From Tanypteryx hageni (lineage: Eukaryota; Arthropoda; Insecta; Odonata; Petaluridae): a stretch of DNA of 64,000 nt. The first letter of the stretch is position 1. The number at the start of each line of letters is the position of its first letter. Shown in pieces: positions 21,665-33,818 of this stretch. Location: assembly GCA_028673005.1 (NCBI GenBank), contig CM054116.1, positions 39,374,577-39,438,576 on the forward strand. The letters are read 5' to 3'. The position numbers and the translations under genes were made by a program. The notes beneath the pieces are model-generated. The model did no database searches. It saw nothing but the letters and a program-made list of their open reading frames with translations, and had not been told where the DNA came from.

Positions 21665-22539
21665 TTAACCATAGAATTGTAGCGCCTATTAGACCAACGA
21701 TTTAGGTCGCACCGGGTCACCATGACCCGACAATGAAAAGAAAAATTCCAACGAATTTCTTCTGATATAATTCTTTTAATCAAATGCTTATAATTTGGTC
21801 CTGTTAGTAACTACCGAAAAGACTTATTTTACGATTTAAAAAATAGAAATTGTTTTAGGAAGGAACTGAAAACGGTGCTGTAAATGTCGAATTTATAAGG
21901 AAAACTATTTCAATTTCAAATTTTACCATAAAACTATGTATTTTTTATTTTCATTATACACAAATTACACGTGCAAATAGTACATTAAATTGTTTTCCAA
22001 AACAGCTGAATAAGATGAGTTTACCTCATCCACTCCGCCCTCTATGTCATTATAAATACTTTGGATTTCATTTCCGATTTTTTTGGAATGATGCACAGTT
22101 GGTATTAGGATTACCATCTTGACCTACTTTGGCACGTACGAAATTAGCGTGGTGTTATCTTTACTGAATTCGAACAGTTTGAGTATACTTCGAGTGCATG
22201 CGATGCCCTTAAATTCCCATTCATCCTTTTGGCCCTATACTATAATGGAAACTCAAGTTCCCTTTCGTAAGAAAAATTTAAAAACTAATATTAAAGAAAC
22301 TTGATGGAAAAAATCGACTAGATAATCGGTCGCACTGCGTCACCATGACTCGAAAGCATCTGTATCAGACAAAGAAGAACAGGAATTGAGAGATGACATG
22401 ATGAGAGAGTACAGTTCATGTCAATAGATATGTACATATGGGTATGGGTGACTCGGAGTTTCTAGTTAGGTATAATTAAGTAATAAATATAAATAACCCA
22501 CCGGGTCATGGTGATTCAGCGCGACAATTGTAGGGTTAA
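21665..22539. mobile_element. decayed piggyBac-like element 1 (TTAA-flanked)
   Basis: The element is bounded by TTAA at 21,665-21,668 and 22,536-22,539. Terminal inverted repeats: the left reads TTAACCATAGAATTGTAGCG, and the right, complemented, reads TTAACCCTACAATTGTCGCG. TTAA duplications with CC-starting ends are diagnostic of the piggyBac superfamily. Three subterminal copies of a 26-bp motif occur: + at 21,705-21,730, + at 22,328-22,353 and - at 22,499-22,525. A minus-strand transposase relic lies inside. At 875 bp it is internally deleted. Confidence 0.75.
22015..22285 (-). pseudogene. piggyBac-like transposase relic
   Basis: Read on the minus strand in one frame, the translation includes KDEWEFKGIACTRSILKLFE, then a TAG, then VKMVILIPTVHHSKK and later YNDIEGGVDEVN. 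These match the late part of the piggyBac DDE domain in order: the W-x-D-x-R/K-x-V-x-x-L-S-T-x-H strand and the YN-x-x-GGVD motif, whose D is part of the catalytic set. The in-frame TAG falls where the family has Trp (the TGG to TAG change is one base). N-terminal DNA-binding and early catalytic parts and the C-terminal zinc module are missing. It is not functional. Confidence 0.65.
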
Positions 22540-23104
22540 GAATTGCTACCAGAACATTTCAGGATATCCTTAATTGAAAAAATAAGTCATAAGAATTGCC
22601 TATATGAATAAAGGAAAAACCAGTCGCCTTATCATTCGAATTAATTAGTCTAAATAAAGGATCGTTAATTTTAAAAACATGAACTCGCATTGTTTCATCT
22701 CAGTTTTTTAGATTACATAATAAGGCAATATATGTCACATTCGAATGAAGAAGACTTTCGCGGTAAATTTACGTATGCTGTATATTAGTAAAAATTTAGC
22801 ATAATTGTTTCGTTCTAAGAAAATTTGGTCTTTTAACTTGCATTATTTAATGCTCAACGTGAATGAACCAGAACACAGAATGAAATGCGATATCGGAAAA
22901 TTTTATCAAATCGCTACCTTGGTAATTATTTAAACAACACACGAATCTCTTCTAATTCCGGAATAGAAAGAAAGACCATCAAATAACTGGAATCGAAATC
23001 CGGGAACCATTTGTGTACGTACATACCTTCTCGGCGCACCTCAAAACCACATGGCGTGTTAAAACCCCTGTCAAGAACACGAGGCCACCTAGGTCGCCGG
23101 AATA

Positions 23105-23830
23105 GGAATTAAGTCCAGCGAGGTAAGAGAAAGGTAGAGGATAATGCGAGCGGAGAAAACGCAGAAATAATATAGGCAGGCCCGCATGGGAAGCGGGGGA
23201 GGGAGAGGAGGAAGCTGGAGAGGCGAAGGTTCTTACAGAGTAAAGGCAGGCGAGGGAGGGAGTGAGAGCGAGTAGGAATGCAAGGGGAGATAGGAAAGGG
23301 GAGAAATCTGGGGAGGAGTGGGCGTGTGGGGGGAGGTGGGAGTTGGGGCCGTCGTAAAAACCCGGAAAGGGGGGAAACAAATCGAAAAGGGTGTTTTGGG
23401 GTGGTAGGGTGTTCCAGGAAGGGAAAAGTCGTCGACTTGGGAGCGTAAAGTAGGAACAAGGAGAGGATGAAGGTACAAGAGGGTGGGCGTGGAAAGGCGT
23501 GGGCGTGGAGAGAGAGAGAGAGATGAGAAGGTGTAAAATGGAGGAGAGGTGGAGAGAAGGGAGGGTGTCGGGAGGTAAGGAAGGGAGCGAGCGAGAGAAT
23601 GATGGTTTTTCCTCACTGCGGGGGAGCTATTTTGGCAGTCCCGGGGTAGATACCCTGAGGTGTCCCACTCCAACACGTCCTCTCGCTTTCGACCTCTGCT
23701 CCGCCTTCCTTCCCCGCTTACCTGCCCCGCCTCCTTCCCTTTTCCTTTGCCTCCCCCCCTTTTCCTTTGCCTCCCCCCTCCCCTTTACCTTCCTTTGTCA
23801 CGCCGACAGGTGCTTTTTTCTCTCTCTCGC
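23105..23830. repeat. purine-rich block followed by pyrimidine-rich block
   Basis: The + strand is G/A-rich from 23,105 to about 23,540 and C/T-rich from about 23,690 to 23,830. Around 23,742-23,785 the unit CCTTTTCCTTTGCCTCCCC occurs twice in tandem. All open frames here are compositional. Confidence 0.75.
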
Positions 23831-26800
23831 CTCGCGACGACGCTCCGGTCATCCAAAATGAGACGTTGCGATTTTCGTCGCTCATTTTTTCCCTACTGTC
23901 TCTTACCCCTTAGCTGCCCATGTGCCAGGTCTCTCCTCGCCTCTTGCTACGACACCCTTTACAGCTAATTTTACTTCATCACTCTCTCTCTGGTCTCCGT
24001 CTTTTAAGACGCGTCTATATTACTAGACATTCTGGAAAAGATCAAGGGTTCTTGTTCTGTTTTCAATTATAGAGCTAGATCTGAATTCATGCCGAATGAA
24101 AGAAACATACATTTTGATGACTTGATCCCCAGGGATGATCTGATAGACTCGTCTTAAAAATAAAATAAATCGTTCTGAGTTATCGTGCACGGTGGTTTCC
24201 TTTTTTTATTTTATTTTCCGGGGTTGGATGTGGAAGGGAGATGGAGATGGATGTTTAGGACCGGTTAATTAAGTTGTTGGATGATTATAAGTCCGCTGTG
24301 CTGCGGAGATGTTGATTGATCGTACACGAGATTGCTTTTTCGGGAGGTTAAATATCAATCGACTTGTTTATAAGAGTTGCTTTTTGATTGATTGTTTTGT
24401 TTGTTTCTTACGCTAAATATTTCGGCTCTTGGAGCTGAATCATTGCCTAAGGTAAACACATCACTGGACGGGAGATGGTTGAAGTGATGAGAGGATGTGA
24501 GTGGCGCTAGGCAACTGTCTCTGAGAATGTGTACACTCGAGCGTTCAGTTAAATGCCAACGGGGAACACTTTATAAAAACTAAATTTCAGATATTGAGAT
24601 ATGTAAGTTCAATTATCATTACATTCAGAGGAATAATAAAGGAAAACATGACACATTTTACTCGCAGATTTTTCACGCAATTAAAACTTTAAATGAATCA
24701 AACGTGAATGTTGCAATTGTTCCAGTAATTAATCCAGGTTGTCTCCGTATTATTTTTGAGAAATACAAGCTGAGATAAATAATTAGAAATCTTGTCGATA
24801 TCACGTGTTTTTGCAAAATTCTCTAAATAACGAATCATGACTAATTTATCTAGTAAATCCATGCGACTAAATAATTTCTGCGGAACTGCTTCTAGCTCAT
24901 AAATACATTAAAAATGCTAATTGCAACCCCAAAATGTTCATATTCTGAACTTGTGCGAATTATTTCCTCTGATATTTAAGCTGTAACTCAGATATCGCAA
25001 TATTTTATGTGGATGTAATGCATTAGCCTTTCCATTAATCATTATTTAATCAGTTGAGGAAGCATTGACGACATTCTTAAAACCAAATGTTCCACATTTC
25101 AGCGTTCTACTCCATTTAAAATTTATTTTTTTTAGCTAAACTTTTATAATCCGCAAGTCTCACGTAGACGACCGTTGAAGCCGCGAATATTTTCCAAATT
25201 ATTTCATAAGGCGCCGCTGCGATCACATTTCCTGCAAAGCTCTCATTTACTTACACCGAAATATTAGAAAATGGCTAATTTTGGGTTCCCATTTGCTGAT
25301 ACTGCGCCGTTATGTGCCCTTTACCTTCTTCGGAGGCAACCGAGACATTTAAAAACCCTCCGTTGTATGGAATGCATTTAATCCCGCTTCCTTATCCCTC
25401 TTTTCCTCCAACATCCACTCTCTATTTGCCGTTTCCTCGAGTGTCGAAGACCGCGAGAGAGTGCTCCTCCATAAGGGAGCGCCCGATCACGCAAAAACGA
25501 AAAGTTTAACCAGAAGGAATCTCCGAACGCGAATTTACATGCACGTACGTATTTAGAGAGAGAGAGAGAGAAAGAGAGATGAATAAAGGCATAGGCTTGC
25601 CTCTTCGGCGTCAGTGATTGACGGCAGCACCGCTAACTCGATGAAATCGCTTCTAACAGCGTCCGGTCAGAAGAAGCGTTGCTAGAGAGAGAGAGAGAGG
25701 GAGAAAGAAAAGGCCTTTTGGAGGGAGGGAGATATCATTCGAGGCCCAAGCGTCTGACCTCTCGCCGTCGGGGTTACGAGGAATAAGAATGAAGTGGTCG
25801 CGGGGAGCGTGAGGGAGGGAGAATGCACGCTCTCCACGATGTAAATCGGCCGAGCGATGCTTGCGTTTCGCGGTCGAAGTCGCCTTGGCGTCCTACACGC
25901 TAGTGACTTCGCGCTCGCTTTCAATCTCGTTTTCTTCCCTTCCACTGGGAGATCAAAGGAAGAAAATGGACCATTCTCTCGCGGTAGCGGTAAAATGGGT
26001 GAATCTGCATAACCGCGTGTGCTTATTCGCGTCTGGTTTTAGTCGGAACATTATATTTTTAACTCATCTAAACAAACGTACATACGTAGAATGCTGCCGT
26101 ATAAATTTACATCGTACAAGGGAGGATTCGGAGCCAAATCCGACGAATCTGTTCAATTTTTAAATCCATTTTGCTTGTGCATTTTATTTCTCTTAAACTC
26201 GTTGCGCACAAGCTCTCCATTAAGGAAATTTATGAAATAATTTTGGATGATGATTTCTAAGCCTATTCTAATAGGAACGCAAGCACTCGTTTCTCCCTCT
26301 TAAATTCATTGCTCCTTAAATTTTCTCGAGCAATGCCGCATCATTCAAACTGGATAACCTTTTTTGACAGGTAAAAACAAACGAGAAGAATTACAACTGT
26401 TATTTTTGTCTGCCTTAAGGCTGTTTTAAATTACTATAACAATGTCGTTATTTGAATTCACAGACAATTTAAAGGCAGTCACGATTCCTTTCAACTCGAC
26501 CTATTTCGAAGAACTTTTGACCAGCTAGAACATTTGTTGTGTACACATTTGTTTTTGTGATGAATTTTCCACCTTGTTATTCGTTTGCTCACGGATGGGC
26601 CTCTATTTACGGAACCCTTACTCCGGAAACCTGGAGTAGGGATTAGCCTTCTCAATCGAACGGCATCGAGGCGACAACATGCTTAATGTCATTTCCGAAG
26701 GACGAAACGTTGTACTTGCACAACCACCTAGTTATGTACAAGTAAGGATAGAAGCATATCCGGTTTGAAAAACAGCCGCCAGGACTCGAACTGATTAACG

Positions 26801-26889
26801 CAGAAGGAACTAATTCATCATTCCTTAAAAACTGACCGGTTAAAAACTCCCTTTCTTATCGTCGTTTTTTATGAATTTCCTCGAATAAT

Positions 26890-27490
26890 CATCAAAAAAA
26901 ACCTCCCCCCTCACCTTCCTCCATCAATGTCCATTCACTAAACGCTCTTTCCCCCCTTCATGATACATAACCCACTCCTTCCGCATTGCCGTTGTTCTTT
27001 TGTGGCATTCCCTTGCGGAAGTCGACCGTCAGCGTTGCCATCGGGTCTAAGCACCTCTCTTAAACAATTCAGAAAGACCATCCCGCCACTTCTACCCTTG
27101 CCCAAGTGTACCTCTTTCCTTTTTTCCTTCCTACCCTCTCTCTCTCTCTCCCCCTTTCCTCCTCATCCTTTCCTTACTGCTCCTCCCTCTTCCATCCACC
27201 CGTAAACACACCTCCCATTTCGCCCCGAGGTCCTCTCTCTCTCCTCCTCCTCTCTCCTTTTCCTCCCTCATTTTCCTCCCTCCTTTTCCTCCCTCCTTTT
27301 TACCATCTGGACCCACCGATAATTGAACCTCGATCGAGTTGGCCGTGAGCCAACGGACCGAGGTCCTCCCTCAATGCTCCATTGGGATGCTGCGAGGGAT
27401 ACATGGGGCGTGGATGAGTGATAAAGTGAGTAGCGCGCGATGGATGGAGGGAAGAGGAGAGAGGAAGAGGGAGGAAGGGAAGCGTAGTCC
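26890..27490. repeat. pyrimidine-rich block followed by purine-rich block
   Basis: C/T-rich from 26,890 to 27,300, ending in four tandem copies of a unit like TTTTCCTCCCTCC. It then turns G/A-rich at 27,430-27,490. Confidence 0.75.
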
Positions 27491-28181
27491 GGAAGTAAAA
27501 GATTCTCACTCTCTCGCACAATGGCGGTTCCGGTTTTTCTTTCGAATTATGCATGTGCATGGGTGTATCTCCAGAAACTCGCGCTTTTATAGCACTATCC
27601 CTTTCTTTCTTTTGGCGTGACCTTTTTCCTTTCTATGGGAGCGTTAGCTTCTGCCTATCCGAGTTGTGTCGTTTGCTGATTTTTTTATTCAGTTACCAAT
27701 AGAAGTTGCTCTTTTTAATCATCTATGGCTTTCAAGGATAAATAATGATTACATTAATACTAAAAATGCGTTTGTATATTTTAATGTACTGAATTGCAAT
27801 TTCATCTTCTTTTAGAGCTATCGTTAAGAAAATAATTAATTTTAAAGTAGTAATCTTATATTCCATGCGCATTAAATTTTCACTGACAGGAGCGATTTTA
27901 AACTTTTGATTTTGTATATTTATTTAGTTTCGAATGATTATCGCATTGACAAGGTCAACTCTAACGTATGTTTTATTGAGTAAAGTTACATTGCTCGAAT
28001 GAAATTATATTTACATGAATAGTTCATATTTCAAATAGAAGCACTGAAATAACATTTCTCATTTTCCCACTGAAATCTTTTCATTTAAAACTATTAATTT
28101 CCATTTGTACACTCAAAATCATTCATCTTGGTTCGCATTGGTTACATCACGTTCGATTATAATTATTTTATTACATGTTCA

Positions 28182-28616
28182 TCTACATCTACATGATACT
28201 CTGCATGTCACCTTTTTGGTGGATGGCAGGAGGTGCAGTGCACCAAGGGTCGATAATTTTCCTACGTTGTCTTTTCCTATTATGTTCTCTTATCGTCCTA
28301 GGGGAAAACGATCCTCTATATCACTCCGTTCTACAGTCAATCTCGCGAATCTTATCCTCACTGTCCTACCTTCCGAGATACGTCGGGCTTCTGATAAGTC
28401 CTACTGCCTCATTCGCTAGACCCTCCGACATAAATTTTACCAGTAGTTTAAATCTAGCCTGCAGCCTACGTTCCTCTAACGATGTCCATTTCAGATTTTC
28501 TATTAATGATGTTACGCTTTGTTCACTATCGTAATTCATCTTTACAAATCTAGCTGCCCTGCTCTGAACCTTTTCTATGTCGTTAGTGAGTCCCTTTTCG
28601 TAGGGATGTTAAATCA
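28182..28616 (-). mobile_element. 5'-truncated LINE, reverse-transcriptase C-terminal end and 3' tail
   Basis: The minus strand translates from the high end as HPYEKGLTNDIEKVQSRAAR, then FVKMNYD, and further on LKWTSLEERRLQARFKLLVK. This is the conserved C-terminal part of non-LTR reverse transcriptases of the CR1/L2/jockey type (family form Y-x-x-GL-x-x-D-I-x-x-I/V-E-x-V-Q-x-x-A-A-R-F, then LxWxxLxxRR). After a frameshift, SFSPRTIREHN matches the family's S-FFPRTIREWN ending. The 3' end carries repeated ATGTAG hexamers (minus strand, at about 28,182-28,197). It is 5' truncated near 28,616, as usual for LINE insertions, and degenerate. Confidence 0.8.
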
Positions 28617-30219
28617 TCAAATAATAAGTAATCCGCCCTAATATGAAATACAACTACTTATGATCTCAATCCTCTAATTTATTAACCTGGAATTCTTATC
28701 GAATTTCTATACACCTAAACGAACTTTCTAATCACATTTCCATTAATAATTCCCTCTTCCTCGTAAAGACTACATAAATTAACAGTGGAAATGATTGCAT
28801 TTCATATCAAATTAATTGAAATGAATGCTAGCCTTGATTTATCGACTTTACACTCCCTTGTCTTGAGCCTCTTCTCTCGAATTCATTTACGGAAGATTAT
28901 TTCCTACGTTCAATGCATTCGAGCAAATTTTATCATTTCCGGTTCCCTCATTCAATTCGAGTTGATATCCTACGAGCGACCGTAACCAATAGAGACCCGG
29001 TTTGGTTAAAATTCTAAGCAGGTCTTGTGCCTTCCATTCCGTAGGTCGATATTCTTCCGCGTTCTGCGAGTTCGCGCTATACGAGGCACTATCCCCTTCC
29101 CCTCTCATCCTTCCGACGAACTCAGCAGTCCTCTTTTACATCTCTTATTCATCAGGCGATACGCAACAATAACGCAAGATTCGCGGAAACGGATTCCTAT
29201 TACCTAGAACGGCCTCGAAAACTCTCCGACGGGCGCGATAAATCTCTCCGCCTCTCTCCTTTTAAGGAGACGCCCAGAGCCTGTTCATATATATATTTAT
29301 ACATTTATTTATTTTTTCTATGCCGTATACGGAGTAAAAACTGACCTCGTAAAAACAAAAACCGCCGATATAAACGCCGTCGCAGGAGAGCGTTTCATAA
29401 CTTCCTCCCTCGGAGCTCTGCAGGCGTCGCGGTAAGCGAAAAAAGGGGACCTAAAAAGTAGTATAAAACAAAAGGCGATGAAAAACAAAAGACAAGTCGT
29501 TTCCTCCCCTTGGTCGCTTTATGCCACTTATGGCGATCAGCCTCTCGCGATTGGCTATATACGAGGTATGTTTTTTCTCTGGCGTCCTGTTTTGTTTTGC
29601 CGCAGACTCTTTCATCACGGCGTTATTTAAAAAATAAAATAGATGGCTTCAAGGCGTAAAGAGTAGTTTGGTTTTCTAGGGACGGTCGCTGCCGCAGTTC
29701 CCCTAAGGTCGGAGATAAATTTAGAATTGTGGTAGTGTATGTGAGAGAGAGAGAGAATTACTCATTCTCTCTCACACTATTTTCCCCTTTTAAGTAGGCT
29801 GTATTCGCAATTGGATTGCGTGCGGAGGAGGGGAGGGGCTTGGGAGGAGGATGGGAAACAAGTCTTTGGAATTGGTGTTTTTGGCGTAAACGTTTTCGCC
29901 GATCTCCCTTCGGAAAGTCCTGCCTGTCTCTCCAGCTTGATGGATGGCTTCGGGTTGAAAAAGCGGCACGTGGAACAATTTTCGCTCTTCTTCTGTTTCT
30001 CGGCGCCTCTCGCGCGTGTTTGGTGTTTTTATCGGTGTTTTCGCCGTCTGTGTGTGTGTGTGCGCGCGAGTGTTTGTTGGCCAAAAGGGGTTTCAGTTTA
30101 CATCGATGTTACACTGTCCATTGAGGACGATGTTGTCAGTTTTGCGGTAATTTCCTCTCCCCCTTGTTCGGTATTTTTTTTCATCTCTCGCGTCGCTAGG
30201 AAACACGATCGCCTCTCGG

Positions 30220-30263
<44 letters not shown>

Positions 30264-31599
30264 GCTATTCATTTGTTCGAATGATGGGGATGGGATGAGA
30301 AGGAAAACCAAGACAGCCCAACTTATGCCCTTTTCGAGTCTTGGAAGGATAAGCAGCGTGACGCAACTTTTTGAGTAGAGACAATTGAAGGCGGCGTTGT
30401 CGATTTAATAATCGCCAAGATCTCCCGTTTGCGATGCGAAGGAGCGCTAAGGGAATGTTCTCAGCTGTTCCGCTCCTTTTCTAGAAAAAGATGACTTTTG
30501 CTCCGATCGAGGTGATTCACATGTCGAGTAATTGTGGCGAGCATTCGAGGAATGTAACCATAAGAAGCAATCAAGGGTACGGCCTCAGCGGTCGACACAT
30601 GTAACAAAATGCGCCGATAAAATCTCCGCATGGAGTGTTTCTCGACGCAGGAAATGAGGATGTGGAAGTTAGGGGTTCGAGTCCTGGTATTTCAACTTTC
30701 ATTTTCCTATTATTATAAGGACTACGCAAGTTTTACACTGCTCGTACATGCGTCATCGGATGCTGTTGAATTAGTGAAAGGCATTTTCCTATGGTCCTGG
30801 AAACTCGAGATACTGTGTTAAAAGCGTTCAAAAAACGCTTCAAGGAATCAAATCAATACATATTGACTGTGGTTAAAGCAAACATAATTTAAATACATTA
30901 AATGATAATTGTGGAAAAAAGCAGAGAATTCGTGTACAGCTTTTACAGTTTGATTAGATTAGTTTTACTGGAAGAATGGGTTATAGCACGCACTTCAGGG
31001 GTACAAGTCACGGCTGTGCAAGATTATGAAATCAACTAAAATTCACCCACAATCAGTACTTTTACTCAGATTGCTCCGGTAATTTACTTCAACTGTAATC
31101 TAATCGAAAACGATATTATTTCACCAAACCTCTGATTTTTTAAAAAATATTTAATATTAAAAACTTACCCAGCTCACTAAGTAACTTGTTACCGTCAATG
31201 TGGCTCACATTTAATGTTGATACCATACTCATCTAGATAGAGAAAATTGGATTCACTTCTGAGCCGATGCATTGAATTCTTTCCTGCATTGAGTTGACAG
31301 GAAGATCGTCCTCCTCGGACTCATTTATTCTTCAAAACCTGATCAAAATCCTAGTAAATTAAGGAAGAACAGTCTGGCCTAAAAAGAAAGCGAGCATGAG
31401 AAAATACCGGTGGCTAAATATTTAGCCTCCAAGCGTTAGGGTTTAGTTGGTCAAACTGTCGAGCTGAATCCCCAGGTGAATCATTTCCCCCTTCACTTTC
31501 CTTTCCCTTAAACGGCTTCCCCTACAACACGTGGCAGTTCGCGCATTTAGGGACTGCAAGCTTTCAATACACTTATACTCTTCAGCACAAAAATATGAA
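28617..31599 (+). other. putative gene 2 intron, third part
   Basis: Mixed composition, with a CpG-rich stretch at about 29,160-29,720, a TG/GC microsatellite near 30,050-30,070 and a pure CT run at 30,223-30,259. A 157-codon forward frame at 29,811-30,284 has no recognisable domain and ends in the CT run. A B-box-like GGTTCGAGTCCTGG occurs at about 30,676 without a clear tRNA fold. No exon was recognised. Confidence 0.4.
30223..30259. repeat. CT microsatellite
   Basis: Uninterrupted (TC)n of about 18 units. Confidence 0.9.
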
Positions 31600-31790
31600 A
31601 AAATGGTACCAAACATATTAAACGTATTTCACATACAGCACACAGATGGCCAATTTACAGTAAAATCTACATCTCAACAAACACAAACATCCATGTCCTA
31701 GGCGGGAATCGAACCCGCGAACTTAGTATTCGTTGGCAGGGTGCGTGTACACGCTTTCATCGTACTACACGCACCCATACTAAGTTTAGA
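31600..31790 (-). mobile_element. tRNA-derived SINE head with long hairpin
   Basis: The minus strand contains GCGGGTTCGATTCCCGC, a complete T-arm with a perfect B box (GGTTCGATTCC, at 31,705-31,715 on the + coordinates). It is followed by CTAGGACATGG and an A/T-rich body. Instead of a clean D/anticodon region there is a hairpin: 31,766-31,785 pairs perfectly with 31,739-31,749 and 31,721-31,729, leaving a 9-nt bulge and a 16-nt loop. The T-arm plus body layout fits a tRNA-related SINE. The low-coordinate end is not defined. Confidence 0.55.
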
Positions 31791-33732
31791 TATAATACTA
31801 TAGGATTCGGTCGTGAGTTACCCAGGCTGCCATGAAAAAGGTAATATTATGTGTAAGAAAAACATTTATATTTCGAAGTTTCTCATAAATATGTGTCCGT
31901 TGTTTTACATTTTAATGCTCATATTTGAAAGAAGGCATTGTGTTCAGTATGAGTAAAGAAATGAATCCCGACACATGTGAGTTGCCATAACACCGCATAA
32001 CGCTGCGTGCTTTGTAATGACGTAATTTCCGATCTTTTTGGAGAGATATGTAGAAAATTCAGGGGCGGATCCGGATCTTCTTACATTTGTCTCATTCCTC
32101 TGCATTAAGACACATAGAAATGCGGTGCAGAGCAGTTTTATTATTTAATAAATTGAAGCGGTACACCTCGAACCACTGTGCTTTTTATTTAACAGAAAAG
32201 AGATGACAATACATCTAGTATGCAGCAATATATTTTTCCAGAAAAGGAATTTTTATACAATGAAATTTAAATTTTCGATCGGTCCAGTTGATAACATTTT
32301 TAAAAAAGATATCTTAATATTTATAGGGAAATAGATTTTTTGCTTTAATTTTTATCAAAGCAATTGAGATGAATTACATCAGCAAAAATGACGAAGATTC
32401 TTTAAAAGTTATGCCTTTAAAAACACTTTCGTTAAGGTATTGTATTATTAAATTTATTGTATTATTTCCACCGAATTCCTTTCACTTTATCAATAAATTC
32501 GTTTTTATATTCGCTAAATTCCATTGCCAGTATGTGTTGACGGTGTCTGAAATTGATTCATGACCATAAAATTAATAAAATTGCCACATTCAACTATTAA
32601 CATATTATATTTGAATTTCTTTTCTCAAAAACTCGCTAATAATATTTTGAATATGACGGCCAGTTATGTTTTTCGGAAAAAACCCTGCAAAAAATTCACT
32701 CGAAAATTGTCGAGCTCGTCTTATGGCTAAAAACAAATTCCAGAATAAGCACTAACTTAGGTATCAAAAATTTTTAAACGAAGTAATTGTCTTAGTTATT
32801 TCCAATAGCCATATTTTTATAACCTTGTCATTGCTATTGGAGACACCTAAGACTTAACCTCTCATTTTTTAAACTTTAATCGTTGAATTGTTTTATTTAA
32901 TATGAAACAGACTGTGGCGTTTCTTAACACAATCTTCAATCCATCTTTATATCATTCTCAGGGTCCTTGTTGTGATAAATCTCAATATAATCCTTTTCTA
33001 AAGCAAGCCCTTAAGCCGCTCCTATTCCTTTCTCCCAACATTTTCGGTCATCACGAGTCCTCCCCTCTCATTCTTTTTCTCTGAAATAAAAAAGCAGTCC
33101 GCGTCGTTCGTTCCTGCCCTTAAAAATGCTTATCCAGCCAAGGTGTTCCAAAAATGGCAAGGCTATCCCTCTCAACGGTCAATAAACCTTGCAGCAGATT
33201 TCATCTATCCATCCAGCCGGAAACAACCTCCGGGGTCTGTGGATAGGATTTAAAAAACCCATGGACGCGTCACCGATTCTTTTTTTTATGTCTCCTCTAT
33301 GGCGCCACTTTTCTCACCACTCCTCCATAACCATCCTCCACCGCCTCGCGATCTACTTAAAAACCGCCGGCCGGTGACATAGGGCGCATGTTGCGAGTAA
33401 AGACCGCACCACCGCAGTCCTATGTATTGCTCTCCACTCCTTTTATTCTTAAACTCTCTCTTTCTCTCTCAAGTCGTATTTCCTCCAATGCTTACCTTTT
33501 TCCTATTATTTGTATCTCTTTCCCCTTTCGTTTCCTTTCTTTCCCTCGACTCTTCCGCGCTGCGAAGTGGCAGCGTCCTTTCTTCTTCTCTTTCTTCCAT
33601 GGCGACTGAGGAGTGAAGAGGCGGAGGAGGAAGAACCAGTCCCGACCCTTTTTTCCTCCTGGCTTTTATAGAATGAAGGCGAAGAATAAGTCGGTTCGCG
33701 CGTGACTCAGGGAGAGATGGGGAGGAGGATGG

Positions 33733-33818
33733 ATGGGGTGGAGGAGGGATGGGGAGGAGGAGGGATGGGGAGGAGGAGGGATGGGGAGGAGGAAGGATGG
33801 GGAGAAGGAGGGATAGGA
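33733..33818. repeat. 16-bp minisatellite, about 5 copies
   Basis: The unit ATGGGGAGGAGGAGGG recurs with ATGGGG at 33,733, 33,749, 33,765, 33,781 and 33,797, exactly 16 bp apart, with small substitutions. It is embedded in a wider GA-rich block (33,710-33,850). Repetitive Pro/Ser/His frames on the opposite strand come from this repeat. Confidence 0.85.

Larger units (their letters stand above)
22540..28181 (+). other. putative gene 2 intron, second part
   Basis: AT-rich DNA with GA-rich (23,105-23,540) and CT-rich (23,690-23,830) blocks, GA runs at 25,555-25,580 and 25,683-25,720, and a CT-rich block at 26,890-27,300 followed by GA at 27,430-27,485. At 26,361-26,376, TTTTTGACAG is directly followed by GTAAAA, a possible zero-length exon. 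A B-box-like GTTCGAGTCCTGG occurs on the minus strand near 26,775. No exon was recognised. Confidence 0.45.

Noticed and set aside
22119..22304. 61-codon forward frame inside piggyBac-like element 1
   Set aside because: Antisense shadow of the minus-strand transposase relic.
26765..26800. Minus-strand B-box-like GTTCGAGTCCTGG as a tRNA gene
   Set aside because: No acceptor stem, D-arm or A box at the right distance; at most a SINE remnant.
28105..28534. Forward frames of 104 and 119 codons
   Set aside because: Antisense shadows of the minus-strand LINE reverse-transcriptase fragment.
29811..30284. 157-codon forward open frame ending in a CT microsatellite
   Set aside because: No family resemblance, and the end is encoded by the repeat itself.
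30660..30700. GGTTCGAGTCCTGG as a tRNA gene
   Set aside because: B box alone; the upstream sequence does not fold into a cloverleaf.
32059..32200. Complete hAT MITE starting at CAGGGGCGGATCCGG
   Set aside because: No matching inverted end or 8-bp duplication downstream; only a lone terminus is visible.
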